Below, piece by piece: positions 1 through 9,109 of a stretch of DNA of 64,000 nucleotides. Within the stretch, counting starts at the first letter, position 1; each line of letters starts with the position of its first letter. The position numbers and the translations under genes are program-made. Origin of the DNA: Sphingobacterium thalpophilum (GTDB taxonomy: Bacteria; Bacteroidota; Bacteroidia; Sphingobacteriales; Sphingobacteriaceae). Location: the NCBI RefSeq assembly GCF_038396785.1, contig NZ_CP151087.1, positions 4,092,001 to 4,156,000 of the forward strand, given 5' to 3'. The notes under the pieces were generated by a model that worked only from the letters and a program-made list of their open reading frames with translations, had not been told where the DNA came from and did no database searches.

Positions 1-1024
1 TAATGGTAAAATCTAATTTTTTTGCGACAGCTTTCAATACTTCCGAAGTCCAATTTTCCCGGGTAGGTCCCAGAGGGGCCAAACCACCCTTTTGAATACT
101 TAGTTTTTTATCCGGGATAACGGCATTCTTATCAATTTCAAAAATATAGCCCAAACCATCACATGTAGGACACGCACCGTATGGGGAATTGAATGAGAAG
201 GTATTTGGCTGTGGCTCATCATAAGAGATCCCCGATTCGGCATCCATGAGATAACGGCTATAGAATTGCTCTTGATTATCTTTCGTGGAGACCTTGATGA
301 TACCTTTCGCTGTTTTCATCGCCTGCATCACGGAAGTTTGTAAGCGCTTTTTATCTTCACGCTCTACTTTCAGACGATCTACGACGATTTCAATATCGTG
401 TATTTTGTAGCGGTCGACCTGCATTTTTGGAACAAGGTCCAATATTTCTCCATCCACACGTACCTTCACATAACCTTGCTTACGGATTTGTTCAAACAAC
501 TCACGGTAGTGGCCTTTACGCCCCTTAACCACTGGTGCCAGGATGTTCAGTGCCTGTCCTTCAAACTCAGTCAAAATCCGTTCGATAACCTGATCGTCCG
601 ACATACGCTCCATTTTCTTCCCAGTCACATAGGAGAAAGCTTCTCCTGCTCGGGCAAATAGTAGACGCATAAAGTCATACACCTCAGTAATGGTTCCAAC
701 AGTGGACCTCGGGTTTTTGCTGGTGGTTTTCTGTTCAATGGAGATCACTGGACTTAAGCCCGATATCTTGTCCACATCCGGACGTTCCATGCCGCCCAAA
801 AACTGACGGCTGTAGGCACTGAATGTCTCCATATACCGACGTTGTCCTTCGGCATAAATGGTGTCAAAAGCCAAGGAAGACTTTCCGCTGCCACTTAAAC
901 CTGTGATAACAACCAATTCATTTCTCGGAAAAGAAACATCTATATTTTTTAGATTATGCGCACGCGCTCCAAATACCTGAACTTCACTTTGTTCGCCCAA
1001 ATCTGGGCTTCTTTTTACTGCCAT
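1..1024 (-). CDS. uvrA: UvrA excinuclease ABC subunit A, N-terminal part (runs off left edge)
   Basis: UvrA is the DNA-damage-recognition ATPase of nucleotide excision repair; it dimerises and loads UvrB. About 341 N-terminal residues are present, from the ATG at 1024. The first Walker A, GLSGSGKSS, lies at residues 42-50, followed by the Q-loop region with SAYSRQFLGG and later SIEQKTTSKNPRSTVGT, all typical of UvrA. The CPTCDGLG half of the first zinc module is visible near the left edge, but the upstream cysteine pair expected in E. coli-type UvrA is replaced by a cysteine-free stretch (MDAESGIS). I believe this is common in Bacteroidota UvrA but could not check. The second ATPase half and the C-terminus lie outside the window. 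Identification is firm. Confidence 0.97.
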   Translation of the reverse strand, partial: MAVKRSPDLGEQSEVQVFGARAHNLKNIDVSFPRNELVVITGLSGSGKSSLAFDTIYAEGQRRYMETFSAYSRQFLGGMERPDVDKISGLSPVISIEQKTTSKNPRSTVGTITEVYDFMRLLFARAGEAFSYVTGKKMERMSDDQVIERILTEFEGQALNILAPVVKGRKGHYRELFEQIRKQGYVKVRVDGEILDLVPKMQVDRYKIHDIEIVVDRLKVEREDKKRLQTSVMQAMKTAKGIIKVSTKDNQEQFYSRYLMDAESGISYDEPQPNTFSFNSPYGACPTCDGLGYIFEIDKNAVIPDKKLSIQKGGLAPLGPTRENWTSEVLKAVAKKLDFTI

Positions 1025-1180
1025 GAAAACTCCTTAAGGTCCCGTGTGAGGGATTAAATGCAAAACATGCAAAATTACAGATTTTAAAGGAATTATGCGA
1101 GCCTTTCTGACTTTTGGAACAAAATGTGATATACAAGTGATTTAAAAAAATAATGTACCTTGCACAGTAAATCTAAATTT

Positions 1181-2236
1181 ATGCGAAAATACGACGTCAG
1201 CAAACAAGAGAAACAATCGATCGACGATATTGTCCAATTTTGGAAGAAAGAGAACTTATTAGATGAGCAAAAAGCGAACGAGCTGATGGATAGTTTAGAC
1301 GTGAAAAGTTTTGATTGGGGACAACTGGCTAGATATGCCTTTTGGATTGCCTTGGCATCTCTGGTCTTCGCTGTCTTTTCGTTGTTTACAGATGCATCAT
1401 TCTTGGCCTTTGTGGATACCCTCTACGAAGCACCTAATATCCTATTTTGCTTCTTTTTCGCTGCCGTGGCTGTATTATTCTATACGCTGGGTTTTCGGTA
1501 TAAGAAACGCTATCCTTATAAAAATCTATCCACGGAAACCATGATGCTGATTGGGGTTTTCGGAACTGCGGCCTGTATCGGGTTTATGGGTAAAGTATTG
1601 GATAAAGATACGATGCACTATTCCCTGTTATTTTTACTCTCCGTGGCGATTTATGGCTTTCTTGCCGTCAAGCTCGAGAGTAAGCTGATTTGGACGTTTA
1701 TGCTTTTGGCCTTGGGCGTATGGTTTGCGACCGAGACCGCCTACCATAGCAATTGGGGATTTAAGTTTTGGGGGATGAACTATCCGCTGCGTTTTACCAT
1801 TTTTGGGGCACTGATAACCGCGTTGGCTGTTTGGGTTCAACCCAGGTTTGAAAGGTTACAAATCTTTCAGCCCATCAGTTATATTGTGGGATTGATCTAT
1901 CTGATGGTATCCTTGTGGACCCTTTCTATTTTTGGAAATTATGCTGATTTCTATGAATGGACGACTGTACGTCAATACCATATGTTCTACTGGGGTATTT
2001 TATCCACTGCCGTGTCGGTATTCCTGGTTGTCTACGGCTTAAAAGCGAAAGATAACGTCAGCAGAGAAGTAGGCTTTGTATTTTTAGTGCTCAATATCTA
2101 TACCCGCTATGTCGAGTATCTCTGGGATAATATCAATAGAGCAGTGTTCTTTTTAATTTTGGCCGTGTCCTTTTGGTTTGTCGGCCGTTGGGCAGAGAAA
2201 TTATGGAACAAACGGAAGGAAGAGATTGCTGGATAA
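1181..2236 (+). CDS. Polytopic membrane protein, DUF2157-like
   Basis: The protein has 351 residues from the ATG at 1181. An in-frame TTG at 1160 would add seven residues but lies inside a possible -7 box (TACCTTGC, 1156-1163), so the ATG is preferred. A soluble amphipathic N-terminus of about 45 residues (KQEKQSIDDIVQFWKKENLL) precedes roughly nine to ten hydrophobic segments, and the protein ends in a short basic tail. This layout, an N-terminal helix region followed by a multi-pass membrane block, resembles DUF2157-type inner-membrane proteins. No catalytic motif is visible and no function can be given. It stands alone, divergent from uvrA and convergent with the response-regulator gene, whose end is only 3 bp away. 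Confidence 0.75.
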   Translation: MRKYDVSKQEKQSIDDIVQFWKKENLLDEQKANELMDSLDVKSFDWGQLARYAFWIALASLVFAVFSLFTDASFLAFVDTLYEAPNILFCFFFAAVAVLFYTLGFRYKKRYPYKNLSTETMMLIGVFGTAACIGFMGKVLDKDTMHYSLLFLLSVAIYGFLAVKLESKLIWTFMLLALGVWFATETAYHSNWGFKFWGMNYPLRFTIFGALITALAVWVQPRFERLQIFQPISYIVGLIYLMVSLWTLSIFGNYADFYEWTTVRQYHMFYWGILSTAVSVFLVVYGLKAKDNVSREVGFVFLVLNIYTRYVEYLWDNINRAVFFLILAVSFWFVGRWAEKLWNKRKEEIAG

Positions 2237-2239
2237 CTC

Positions 2240-2914
2240 TTAAAATTGAATCGTAAATCCGACACCTCTATTCGAACTGATGCTCAGATTAGGATCCAGG
2301 CTTAAATATTTGCGGATCCGGGTAATAAAGACATCCATGCTCCTTCCTGTGAAGAAATCTGCATTTCCCCATACTTTTTCAAGGATTTCTTCACGCGTGA
2401 CAAGCTGATCATTGTGTTGCCATAGAAAGAGGAGAAGTTGGGCTTCACGTTCAGTGAGCTTATATTGTTTCGAAGCATGGCTTAATAATAATTGTTCAGG
2501 ATGGAATAGATAGCTCCCGATGGCGATCGATTTTGGAGTACTATTTTTCTGATTCCGCTTTAATATATTCTGTATGCGAAGCAATAGTTCCTCGGGATCA
2601 CAAGGTTTAGTGACATAATCATCGGCACCGATTTTTAGTCCCGTGAGCTTATCTATTTTTTGCTCTTTGGCTGTTAAGAAGATAAAGGGTAAAGCAGGGT
2701 ATAGTGCATTGATTTCTTTGGCGAGGCTAAAACCACTGATTTGAGGAAGCATAACATCCAGTATAACCAGATCGTAATCGGCTAGCTGCTGGAAATTTTC
2801 CGTAAGATCATTGGGCTGTGCTATCCAGTCTATGGCAAATGTGGATAGCTCAAGGTATTGCTTAAGCATAAAACCAAAATCGGGATCGTCTTCAACGAGT
2901 AATATTTTATTCAT
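2240..2914 (-). CDS. OmpR/PhoB-family response regulator
   Basis: This is a 224-residue response regulator. The N-terminal receiver domain has the acidic pair D9/D10, the phospho-acceptor D53 in LVILDVMLP, T81 and K103 in VTKP. The C-terminal winged-helix Trans_reg_C domain (about 130-224) includes a recognition region with DVFITRIRKYLS. It is expected to be phosphorylated by the histidine kinase encoded just upstream, 83 bp away in the same direction, and to act as a transcription factor. The pair forms an HK-RR operon. A plausible target is the divergent outer-membrane protein gene at 4580, but nothing in the sequence proves this. Confidence 0.95.
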   Translation of the reverse strand: MNKILLVEDDPDFGFMLKQYLELSTFAIDWIAQPNDLTENFQQLADYDLVILDVMLPQISGFSLAKEINALYPALPFIFLTAKEQKIDKLTGLKIGADDYVTKPCDPEELLLRIQNILKRNQKNSTPKSIAIGSYLFHPEQLLLSHASKQYKLTEREAQLLLFLWQHNDQLVTREEILEKVWGNADFFTGRSMDVFITRIRKYLSLDPNLSISSNRGVGFTIQF

Positions 2915-2997
2915 TTTTGTTTTCAGTAGTTGAGTTAATATAAATACTTTAGTCTATGGCCGTCTATTGTCTTTTCACAGCTTATCCTTGTTTTTGG

Positions 2998-4341
2998 TCA
3001 TATTTCCGATGATGGGACAAGCGCATGCGGCAGCTGGATTTTAAACGTAGTCCCGACATTGGGTTCGCTGGTTACAGTAAGCTGTCCGTGATAACGATCG
3101 ACGATTTTTTTTACAAGGAAAAGACCGATTCCCAGGCCTTTGGTGTCGTGAACATTGTCTTTTTGGATGCGGTAAAACTTGTCGAAAATATAGGGTAGCT
3201 CGGATTCCTCCATGCCATAACCATTATCCTGTATATAAACCGAGAGTTTACCTTTCTGATCCTCAAAAGAGATATTAATCCAAGTTGCACCATATTTTAC
3301 GGCATTGTTCATCAGGTTCTGAAATAATGTTGTCGCATCATTTGGGCTCAGGCATAGTTTGCCGTCAGGCAAAGGACTTAATTGGAATGCGATAGCCGGA
3401 TTGGTCAATTGATAATCGTCGAAAATAGCTTGTAGTTCTGTGCTTTTAACAGGAGGCTGATCAATAGTTTGAAGATTTTCGTTAAGTGGATCAAGGGTTT
3501 GTTCCAAGCGATTTACTTGTCGTTCAATGACGGTTATAATGCTTTCGTCTGTTGATTTCCGAAGTGTTTTAGCAGCAATTTTCAGGGTTGCAATAGGTGT
3601 TTTGAGTTCATGTGAAATATTGTCGACGACATCGTGCAGTACAGTGATCTGTTTCTGCTGTTTTCGGAGATTCTGAATGGTTCTATAAAAAAGCCAAAGA
3701 AAAGCGGCTAGAATAAATAAGGTGCTCAATAGGAGCGAAGTAAGTTCTTTGAACAATATCCAGTTGAGATTCGTCACCTCAAAGGATGTCTTCCTATGTA
3801 CAAGAAAGGTATATAAGACTTCTTTGCTCTGGATGCTGTTTTCGATTTTCTGTGTTTCTGTTTTTTCTGTTATCCACTCGCTTGAGGAAAGTTCAACGGG
3901 CCGCCGAAAAGCTCCAGACGTTGTGTAGATGGTAATGGGACCCGCTGCGATCTGTTTTTCTAAGCTCTTGAAATAGATGCCCAAAATTTCTTTTTTCAGA
4001 ATGACATCCATTCCAAGTGGCTGAAATAGACTGTCGACATATTGCGTTAGCCTCTGGGATGTTTTATGTGCATTTGCACTGTAAAGTCCTTTCAGTTTTT
4101 CAGCCGTAATCTCATTTTTAACCAATTTAATATAATAGTCTCTGGCGATGTCCTTGCTCATTAAATCATCATCAAAAAGCTTGTCATTGTCATGAAGCTT
4201 ACTTAGCTTACTTTTTACAGTGGCAAAAATATCACGCTGTTTGAGCTGATAGGTATTGTACAATTGATACCCCTGTATGCCAATAAGTACGGCAAAAAAT
4301 AACGTGAATAGGACGATATAACTTTTGGGTTTCAATTCCAT
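2998..4341 (-). CDS. Membrane sensor histidine kinase
   Basis: The protein has 447 residues from the ATG at 4341; an upstream TTG at 4347 is less likely. Transmembrane helix 1 is at about 8-22, a periplasmic sensor region at about 30-190 has no recognised domain, and transmembrane helix 2 is at about 200-218. HisKA follows with the phospho-accepting H244 in NISHELKTP. The HATPase domain has an N box (LFQNLMNNAVKYG), a G1 box (DNGYGM) and a G2 box (TKGLGIGLFLVKKI). There is no HAMP domain, which is common in short Bacteroidota kinases. It is the first gene of a two-gene operon with the OmpR-type regulator. The signal sensed is unknown. Confidence 0.95.
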   Translation of the reverse strand: MELKPKSYIVLFTLFFAVLIGIQGYQLYNTYQLKQRDIFATVKSKLSKLHDNDKLFDDDLMSKDIARDYYIKLVKNEITAEKLKGLYSANAHKTSQRLTQYVDSLFQPLGMDVILKKEILGIYFKSLEKQIAAGPITIYTTSGAFRRPVELSSSEWITEKTETQKIENSIQSKEVLYTFLVHRKTSFEVTNLNWILFKELTSLLLSTLFILAAFLWLFYRTIQNLRKQQKQITVLHDVVDNISHELKTPIATLKIAAKTLRKSTDESIITVIERQVNRLEQTLDPLNENLQTIDQPPVKSTELQAIFDDYQLTNPAIAFQLSPLPDGKLCLSPNDATTLFQNLMNNAVKYGATWINISFEDQKGKLSVYIQDNGYGMEESELPYIFDKFYRIQKDNVHDTKGLGIGLFLVKKIVDRYHGQLTVTSEPNVGTTFKIQLPHALVPSSEI

Positions 4342-4579
4342 ACACAAATATAATTGCTGAGGGCTAAGATAATGTACCTTAACCCAGTATTAACCCTTTA
4401 TTAACCATCATTTGTCACAACTATGGGGACTTTTGAAGCATAGCATATCAGTATGAAATGGCCGCGATTGTCAAATAGGTATGACCGCAAAACTGGCCTA
4501 CGTATTACAAAACATAGATTCTAACAAATAGAATAATGCGAATAAGCTATACTAGAATTAAAAGACTAATTATTTGTAC
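4342..4579. promoter_or_regulatory. Divergent intergenic region between histidine kinase and outer-membrane protein genes
   Basis: This AT-rich 238-bp gap must hold the promoters of the two-component operon (minus) and the outer-membrane barrel gene (plus). No TAnnTTTG box with a convincing -33 partner could be assigned, and no clear operator repeat was seen. Confidence 0.4.
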
Positions 4580-6952
4580 ATGAAATTGATCCTATTTTTT
4601 CTGACTTTCCCCCTGTTGCTTTCGGCGCAGACTAAACAAATCGGGGGACAAGTACAGGATGCAAACAAAATTGTGCTGGCGGGTGCGACCGTTATGCTAT
4701 TGGATAGCAACTATCAAGAGATCCGTGAAGTGAAGACTGACCATTTTGGAAAATTTGTAGTTACGCTGGATCATCCTAGTGGATACTATCTACGGACAAG
4801 CTATCTGAACTTCAAGTCTCAGGAACTTTTTTTTCGCAGCGATACCATTTCACGCCCTTTGTTACTTGAGCTCCTTCCCGAAGCAAAGGTACTTGAAGAA
4901 GCGCAGGTCGTGGGTCGAGCTCCCCGATTGATCCGTAAGTTGGATCGCTTAGAGTTCAACGTTCAGAATTCCAATCTTTCAGCACTGAATAGCTGGGATA
5001 TTTTGAAGCGTACGCCCTTAGTGATGGTGAATGGTGCGGATTTAATGGTCCGTGGAAACAAAAATATTGTTGTCCTCATTAATGACAGAAAAGTAATGCT
5101 CACGGGAGACGAACTGAAAACCTATCTGGAGAATACAGCAGGTAGCGACGTGCAATCGATTGAGGTTATTACCAATCCACCTGCAAAATATGAAGCTGAG
5201 GGAAGTACGATTATCAATATTAAACTTTCCAAATCCAACCTATATGGCTATAGAGGCACGGTGGTTGCATTGGCCGAAAAAAGCAGTACCTGGAAGCAAC
5301 TGTTTGGACTCACTCAGTATTATAGAAATGAAAAATTCAATCTTCGTGGTACTTATAATTTCGGACGAGGGACTTACGCACGCTATGAAACGAATTATGT
5401 TTATTATCCGAATGATCAAACCTCATGGGAAGGTGTCATGGATCGATTTGATACCAATAACAGTCAGAACAGCTATGTGTTTTCGATAGACTATACACCC
5501 GATACAACCTGGACGGTTAATGCTGGACTAAATGGTTATTACGGACCGAAAACCTATGGTATTTATGAAGTGCCCACCATTATATACGATAAAAATCATG
5601 TACAGGAGTCCAGTTATTTTACCACCAATGATCATCAACGATCGACAAAAACGAATAACCTCTACCTTCAGGTAGCAAAGAAGCTTAATTCCAGGTGGAG
5701 CATAAATTGGTTATCCTACTTCACTGACAATCATTCGACAAATGATCAAGACGTGCTGACGGCACTGCGATTTAAGGGGGAGGAACCCACAGATACCCGA
5801 TTTATCAGTAATAATGGAAATAAAAATCGGCTTTTTTCTTCCCAGATAGATTTCACCGGAAAAATAAAGAAGCTGGGGCTGGAGTTTGGTGGAAAATTTA
5901 GCGATGTGAAAACGACGAGTACCCTTGCTTTCTTTGATGATGAATCAGGAGAGCTCGAGCAAAGGCCTGATAAGAGTAGTGTGTTTGATTACAAAGAACG
6001 TAATGTGGCTTTGTATGGCTCATTGGACTATGCCTGGAAAAAATGGAGCTGGAAAGCAGGCCTAAGGGGAGAATATACCGATTTGGAAGGTATTGTATCC
6101 GAACCAGCTGATATCAATAAGCGTGATTATTTTGTGCTCTTTCCGACATTTTACATGCAATATGCCTTGACTGACGATCAGCAGTTCGGTTTTTCCTATG
6201 GAAAGCGTATTAGTCGACCAGCATACTCCTGGCTTAATCCGGCTAAGTCCTACTATAATCGCTTTTCCTATTTTCAGGGAGATCCACGTTTAAGGGCGAC
6301 GATCGTTCATAACCTGAATCTGACCTGGACAAAAAACAACTGGAATATCGATTTATTCTACCGATTTGAGAAGTGGCCGAATATGGAAATTTCCCTTCAA
6401 GATAACAACAATCACCAGCTGATTTTCCAATATACCAATATCAAGAAAGGACAAGGGGCGGGTATAGACCTGGGTAAGAGTTTTCAGCTGACAGGACGCT
6501 GGGGATTGAATCTACAGTTGGAAGGAATGTATAACGAGAATTACTTTATCGGTACTGATGACGTATTGCACAAGAATGATGTGTATATCGGCAACGGAAA
6601 CGTAAGCACCAACTATGTGCTGAATAAGGATGACGGTTGGAATCTTGAGCTAGGGAATACGTTTACATCGCCCACGATACAGGGGCCATTTCATATTACA
6701 GGGTATTCAAGTACCTATGTGATGACAAATCGAAAATTCTTTAAAAAGAAATTTGAAGTAAATCTATCATTTATGGATATTTTCAAAACAGAGAAAATGA
6801 CAATATCATCCAAGTACGGCGATCAAAATAATTTTTATAGGGACTATCGGGATACTAGAAAAGTAAATCTGACGCTGCGCTATCATTTTGGAAATCAGAA
6901 AGTCAAAAGCATTAATCAGCCCACTAGAACAGAAGAGCAGAATCGTTTGTAA
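4580..6952 (+). CDS. Outer-membrane beta-barrel protein (CarboxypepD_reg plus OMP_b-brl_3 type)
   Basis: The protein has 790 residues from the ATG at 4580; a TTG at 4574 is a weaker start. A signal peptide (MKLILFFLTFPLLLSAQ) is followed by a carboxypeptidase-regulatory-like fold at about 20-95 (GGQVQDANKIVLAGATVMLL), a plug-like region at about 110-200 and a long beta-barrel rich in alternating aromatic strands. This is the architecture of the TonB-receptor-like outer-membrane protein family (PF14905). No SusD partner is adjacent, so it is unlikely to be a classical glycan importer. The substrate is unknown. It is divergent from the two-component operon, which may control it. Confidence 0.88.
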   Translation: MKLILFFLTFPLLLSAQTKQIGGQVQDANKIVLAGATVMLLDSNYQEIREVKTDHFGKFVVTLDHPSGYYLRTSYLNFKSQELFFRSDTISRPLLLELLPEAKVLEEAQVVGRAPRLIRKLDRLEFNVQNSNLSALNSWDILKRTPLVMVNGADLMVRGNKNIVVLINDRKVMLTGDELKTYLENTAGSDVQSIEVITNPPAKYEAEGSTIINIKLSKSNLYGYRGTVVALAEKSSTWKQLFGLTQYYRNEKFNLRGTYNFGRGTYARYETNYVYYPNDQTSWEGVMDRFDTNNSQNSYVFSIDYTPDTTWTVNAGLNGYYGPKTYGIYEVPTIIYDKNHVQESSYFTTNDHQRSTKTNNLYLQVAKKLNSRWSINWLSYFTDNHSTNDQDVLTALRFKGEEPTDTRFISNNGNKNRLFSSQIDFTGKIKKLGLEFGGKFSDVKTTSTLAFFDDESGELEQRPDKSSVFDYKERNVALYGSLDYAWKKWSWKAGLRGEYTDLEGIVSEPADINKRDYFVLFPTFYMQYALTDDQQFGFSYGKRISRPAYSWLNPAKSYYNRFSYFQGDPRLRATIVHNLNLTWTKNNWNIDLFYRFEKWPNMEISLQDNNNHQLIFQYTNIKKGQGAGIDLGKSFQLTGRWGLNLQLEGMYNENYFIGTDDVLHKNDVYIGNGNVSTNYVLNKDDGWNLELGNTFTSPTIQGPFHITGYSSTYVMTNRKFFKKKFEVNLSFMDIFKTEKMTISSKYGDQNNFYRDYRDTRKVNLTLRYHFGNQKVKSINQPTRTEEQNRL

Positions 6953-7052
6953 ATCAGTTAACCCTAGTAAAGTGAAATCCTTCCGATTCCCTGTATCTAT
7001 TTTATTCATAATACATTGGTAAAGGAAATGGATGTAGCATTCATTAAAAACA

Positions 7053-7083
7053 ATAATCCTCCACATCGCATGTGGAGGATTAT
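7053..7083 (-). terminator. Perfect 14-bp hairpin terminator between convergent genes
   Basis: The arms ATAATCCTCCACAT (7053-7066) and ATGTGGAGGATTAT (7070-7083) are perfectly complementary around a 3-nt loop. Read on the minus strand the hairpin is followed by a T-rich stretch, so it best fits termination of osmC, and it may also stop transcripts from the barrel gene at 6952. Confidence 0.85.
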
Positions 7084-7105
7084 CAGATGCTAAGAAAGTA
7101 TTTTC

Positions 7106-7522
7106 TTAGTTTATTTTCAAAGAATACGTGATATTGATACCACCAGCGGCAAGCATATCGTGTACTGAGCAATATTTTTTAACGGCTAATTCAGCCGCTT
7201 TGGCTGCTTTTACCTCATCAATTTCACCTTTTAGGAAAAAATTAATGTGTATATCTGTAAATACTTGTGGAATTTCTTCCCGGCGTTTACCTTCTACTTC
7301 GACCTGGATATCGTCAATTTGTTGGCGTTGTTTTACCAATATGCTATGGAGGTCAAAGACGCTGCAAGAACCCAGTGCAATTAAAACCAATTCCATTGGA
7401 CGCACACCTTTTCCTTCACCGCCGATAGCTTCTGAACCATCGATGTTGACTTTGACGGGGGATAATTCACTGCTGGCTTCGAAATGCACAGCTTGGTTGA
7501 CACGGTTTAATTTGATTTTCAT
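7106..7522 (-). CDS. OsmC/Ohr-family protein
   Basis: This 138-residue protein belongs to the OsmC/Ohr superfamily of thiol-dependent hydroperoxide reductases. The two expected cysteines are present: C53 in ALGSCSVFDLHS and C118 in KKYCSVHDML. The length is normal. The subfamily looks like the YhfA/OsmC-like group rather than Ohr itself, so a peroxide substrate is likely but unproved. It is monocistronic, with a terminator downstream (7053-7083). A long imperfect palindrome (7605-7659) lies about 85-140 bp upstream and could carry regulation. Confidence 0.9.
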   Translation of the reverse strand: MKIKLNRVNQAVHFEASSELSPVKVNIDGSEAIGGEGKGVRPMELVLIALGSCSVFDLHSILVKQRQQIDDIQVEVEGKRREEIPQVFTDIHINFFLKGEIDEVKAAKAAELAVKKYCSVHDMLAAGGINITYSLKIN

Positions 7523-7604
7523 CTTATTTTATTCTTTTTTGCTCGTTTAGGCTGTGGAACGTGAAACGAGTTTTTTTCTGTTCAATCTATACTAAACAAA
7601 CTTA

Positions 7605-7659
7605 GATAAATTACCTTTTATATACAATATAATTGCGTAGTATATAAAAGTAATTTATC
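7605..7659. repeat. Imperfect long palindrome upstream of osmC
   Basis: The left arm (7605-7625, starting GATAAATTAC and ending TTTTATATAC) and the right arm (7640-7659) are complementary except for one bulged C, around a 14-nt spacer. It lies between the fadL-operon terminator and the osmC start. It could be a cruciform, an operator, or the remains of a second terminator. Confidence 0.7.
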
Positions 7660-7708
7660 GATCTCTCCTCTGCCTATTGAGGAACTTATTTATAGAGGAA
7701 ATATACAA

Positions 7709-7738
7709 AAAAGGCAGACGATTATTCGTCTGCCTTTT
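7709..7738 (-). terminator. Terminator of the fadL/SGNH-lipoprotein operon
   Basis: Perfect 13-bp arms AAAAGGCAGACGA and TCGTCTGCCTTTT enclose the loop TTAT. The hairpin sits 20 bp past the stop of the lipoprotein gene (7759), and the A/T-rich stem bases provide the U-run on the minus transcript. Confidence 0.9.
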
Positions 7739-7758
7739 GTCAGTATGTAGATCACTCT

Positions 7759-9087
7759 TTATTTTGTGACGGTATCCGGTAGTTTGACACCGCGATATTT
7801 CGCTACATCAACCTGTGGAATCTTTGAGCCATATTTAGAATTGATGGCGCTGATAAAGATGTTGGCCATTAGGGCGTTTCCAATTGGTGTTAAGTGAATA
7901 CCATCTAAAGAGAATGCATTTCCGGTAATGTATTTTGCACTCACCGCTAGTCCGTTGATACGAACACCATCTTTTACATTATTCAAGAATTCATGCACAT
8001 CAGCTAAAGCTAGGCCTTTTGAGTTTGCAGCAGCTTTGATAGCAGCATTATACTCGTTGATGCGTTGTACGACCGTTGCTGTTTCGCTTACATCAAGCAC
8101 GTATTTGTCTTCCACGGGGTTCAGTGGGTGTAAGCCGTATGGAATTTGTGCCGCATTTGGTTTCCCCAATAATCCTGTTGAAGAGAAAGGGAGAACAAAA
8201 TAATCTTGATCAGTAGCTGCACGAGAACCTGACTTTGTGGCAATGTAGATATTTGTTACCGGTGTCGGCGGATTTGTTGCATTCACAGCTGCCAATAAAG
8301 CAGCACGGGTTACCGTCGTAAAATAAGGTGTTGCTGTTACATCAGGAATTGTAGCCAATACTCCTTTTCTATCCCCTTGAGTCAATGCCTGTACATAACC
8401 ATTGAGAATCGCAGTAAACTGAGCTGTTTCTGTCAACACAGTTGTCGGATCCGGTTTATTTGTTATTGGGTTAATGTTCACCACACCACCGTTAGTTGCC
8501 CAGCCGAGCGCATCATTATTGCCGAGCGCAAAACTAAAGAAGGTGTGGTTTTGAGTCGTGGAATAAGTGAAGTACGTTTTCATTGCATCTGCATCGGGCA
8601 GCAAGCGCTCAAAATACATGTTTCCGGCGGACGAACCCATACCTGCTACTCTAGAAAGGTCCATACGCATACCCGGTACACCAAGGTTGTTTATCGGGTC
8701 GGTATATTTGGTCAACAATTTTGGTGAAGCCGAGCGATAAGCCAATTTATCGGTTACCTGTGCCGTTATTGGCTGGCCATTGACAAGTGCTGTAAGCGTA
8801 ATATAGCCAGAACCATTGGCTTGATCTTCACTGAAAAATGGCGATTTGAACTCACCTCCACCCACTTGTTTCAATTGCTCCGCAATTAAATTGGGGTAAG
8901 CCACCTTTTGGCCCTCCAAGTAGAGCCCGCCATCGGCATAACCTGCTGTCAATGAATTTCCGATGGCAACATATTTTGAAAAATTAAGCGATCCAGCCGA
9001 AGGCGTATATTCGTCCAAGGTAGGTTTACATGAGGCGATCGTTAAAAGTGCTAACGCGGCAGCTATATAAAGTTTGTTTTTTTTCAT
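7759..9087 (-). CDS. SGNH/GDSL-hydrolase lipoprotein
   Basis: The protein has 442 residues from the ATG at 9087; a TTG at 9096 is rejected because the ATG gives a clean lipoprotein signal. The lipobox LTIASC places the lipidated cysteine at residue 20. SGNH blocks are visible: the nucleophile region VAIGNSLTAG (S45), the block III-like ALGNNDALG, and the C-terminal DGIHLTPIGNALMAN carrying the Asp/His pair. It should be an esterase or lipase-like hydrolase anchored in the outer membrane or periplasm. It follows the FadL-type porin gene by 22 bp in an operon, which suggests hydrolysis of a lipid or ester whose product enters through the porin. Substrate unknown. Confidence 0.88.
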   Translation of the reverse strand: MKKNKLYIAAALALLTIASCKPTLDEYTPSAGSLNFSKYVAIGNSLTAGYADGGLYLEGQKVAYPNLIAEQLKQVGGGEFKSPFFSEDQANGSGYITLTALVNGQPITAQVTDKLAYRSASPKLLTKYTDPINNLGVPGMRMDLSRVAGMGSSAGNMYFERLLPDADAMKTYFTYSTTQNHTFFSFALGNNDALGWATNGGVVNINPITNKPDPTTVLTETAQFTAILNGYVQALTQGDRKGVLATIPDVTATPYFTTVTRAALLAAVNATNPPTPVTNIYIATKSGSRAATDQDYFVLPFSSTGLLGKPNAAQIPYGLHPLNPVEDKYVLDVSETATVVQRINEYNAAIKAAANSKGLALADVHEFLNNVKDGVRINGLAVSAKYITGNAFSLDGIHLTPIGNALMANIFISAINSKYGSKIPQVDVAKYRGVKLPDTVTK

Positions 9088-9109
9088 CTTAGTCAAATTT
9101 GGCTGTTAA

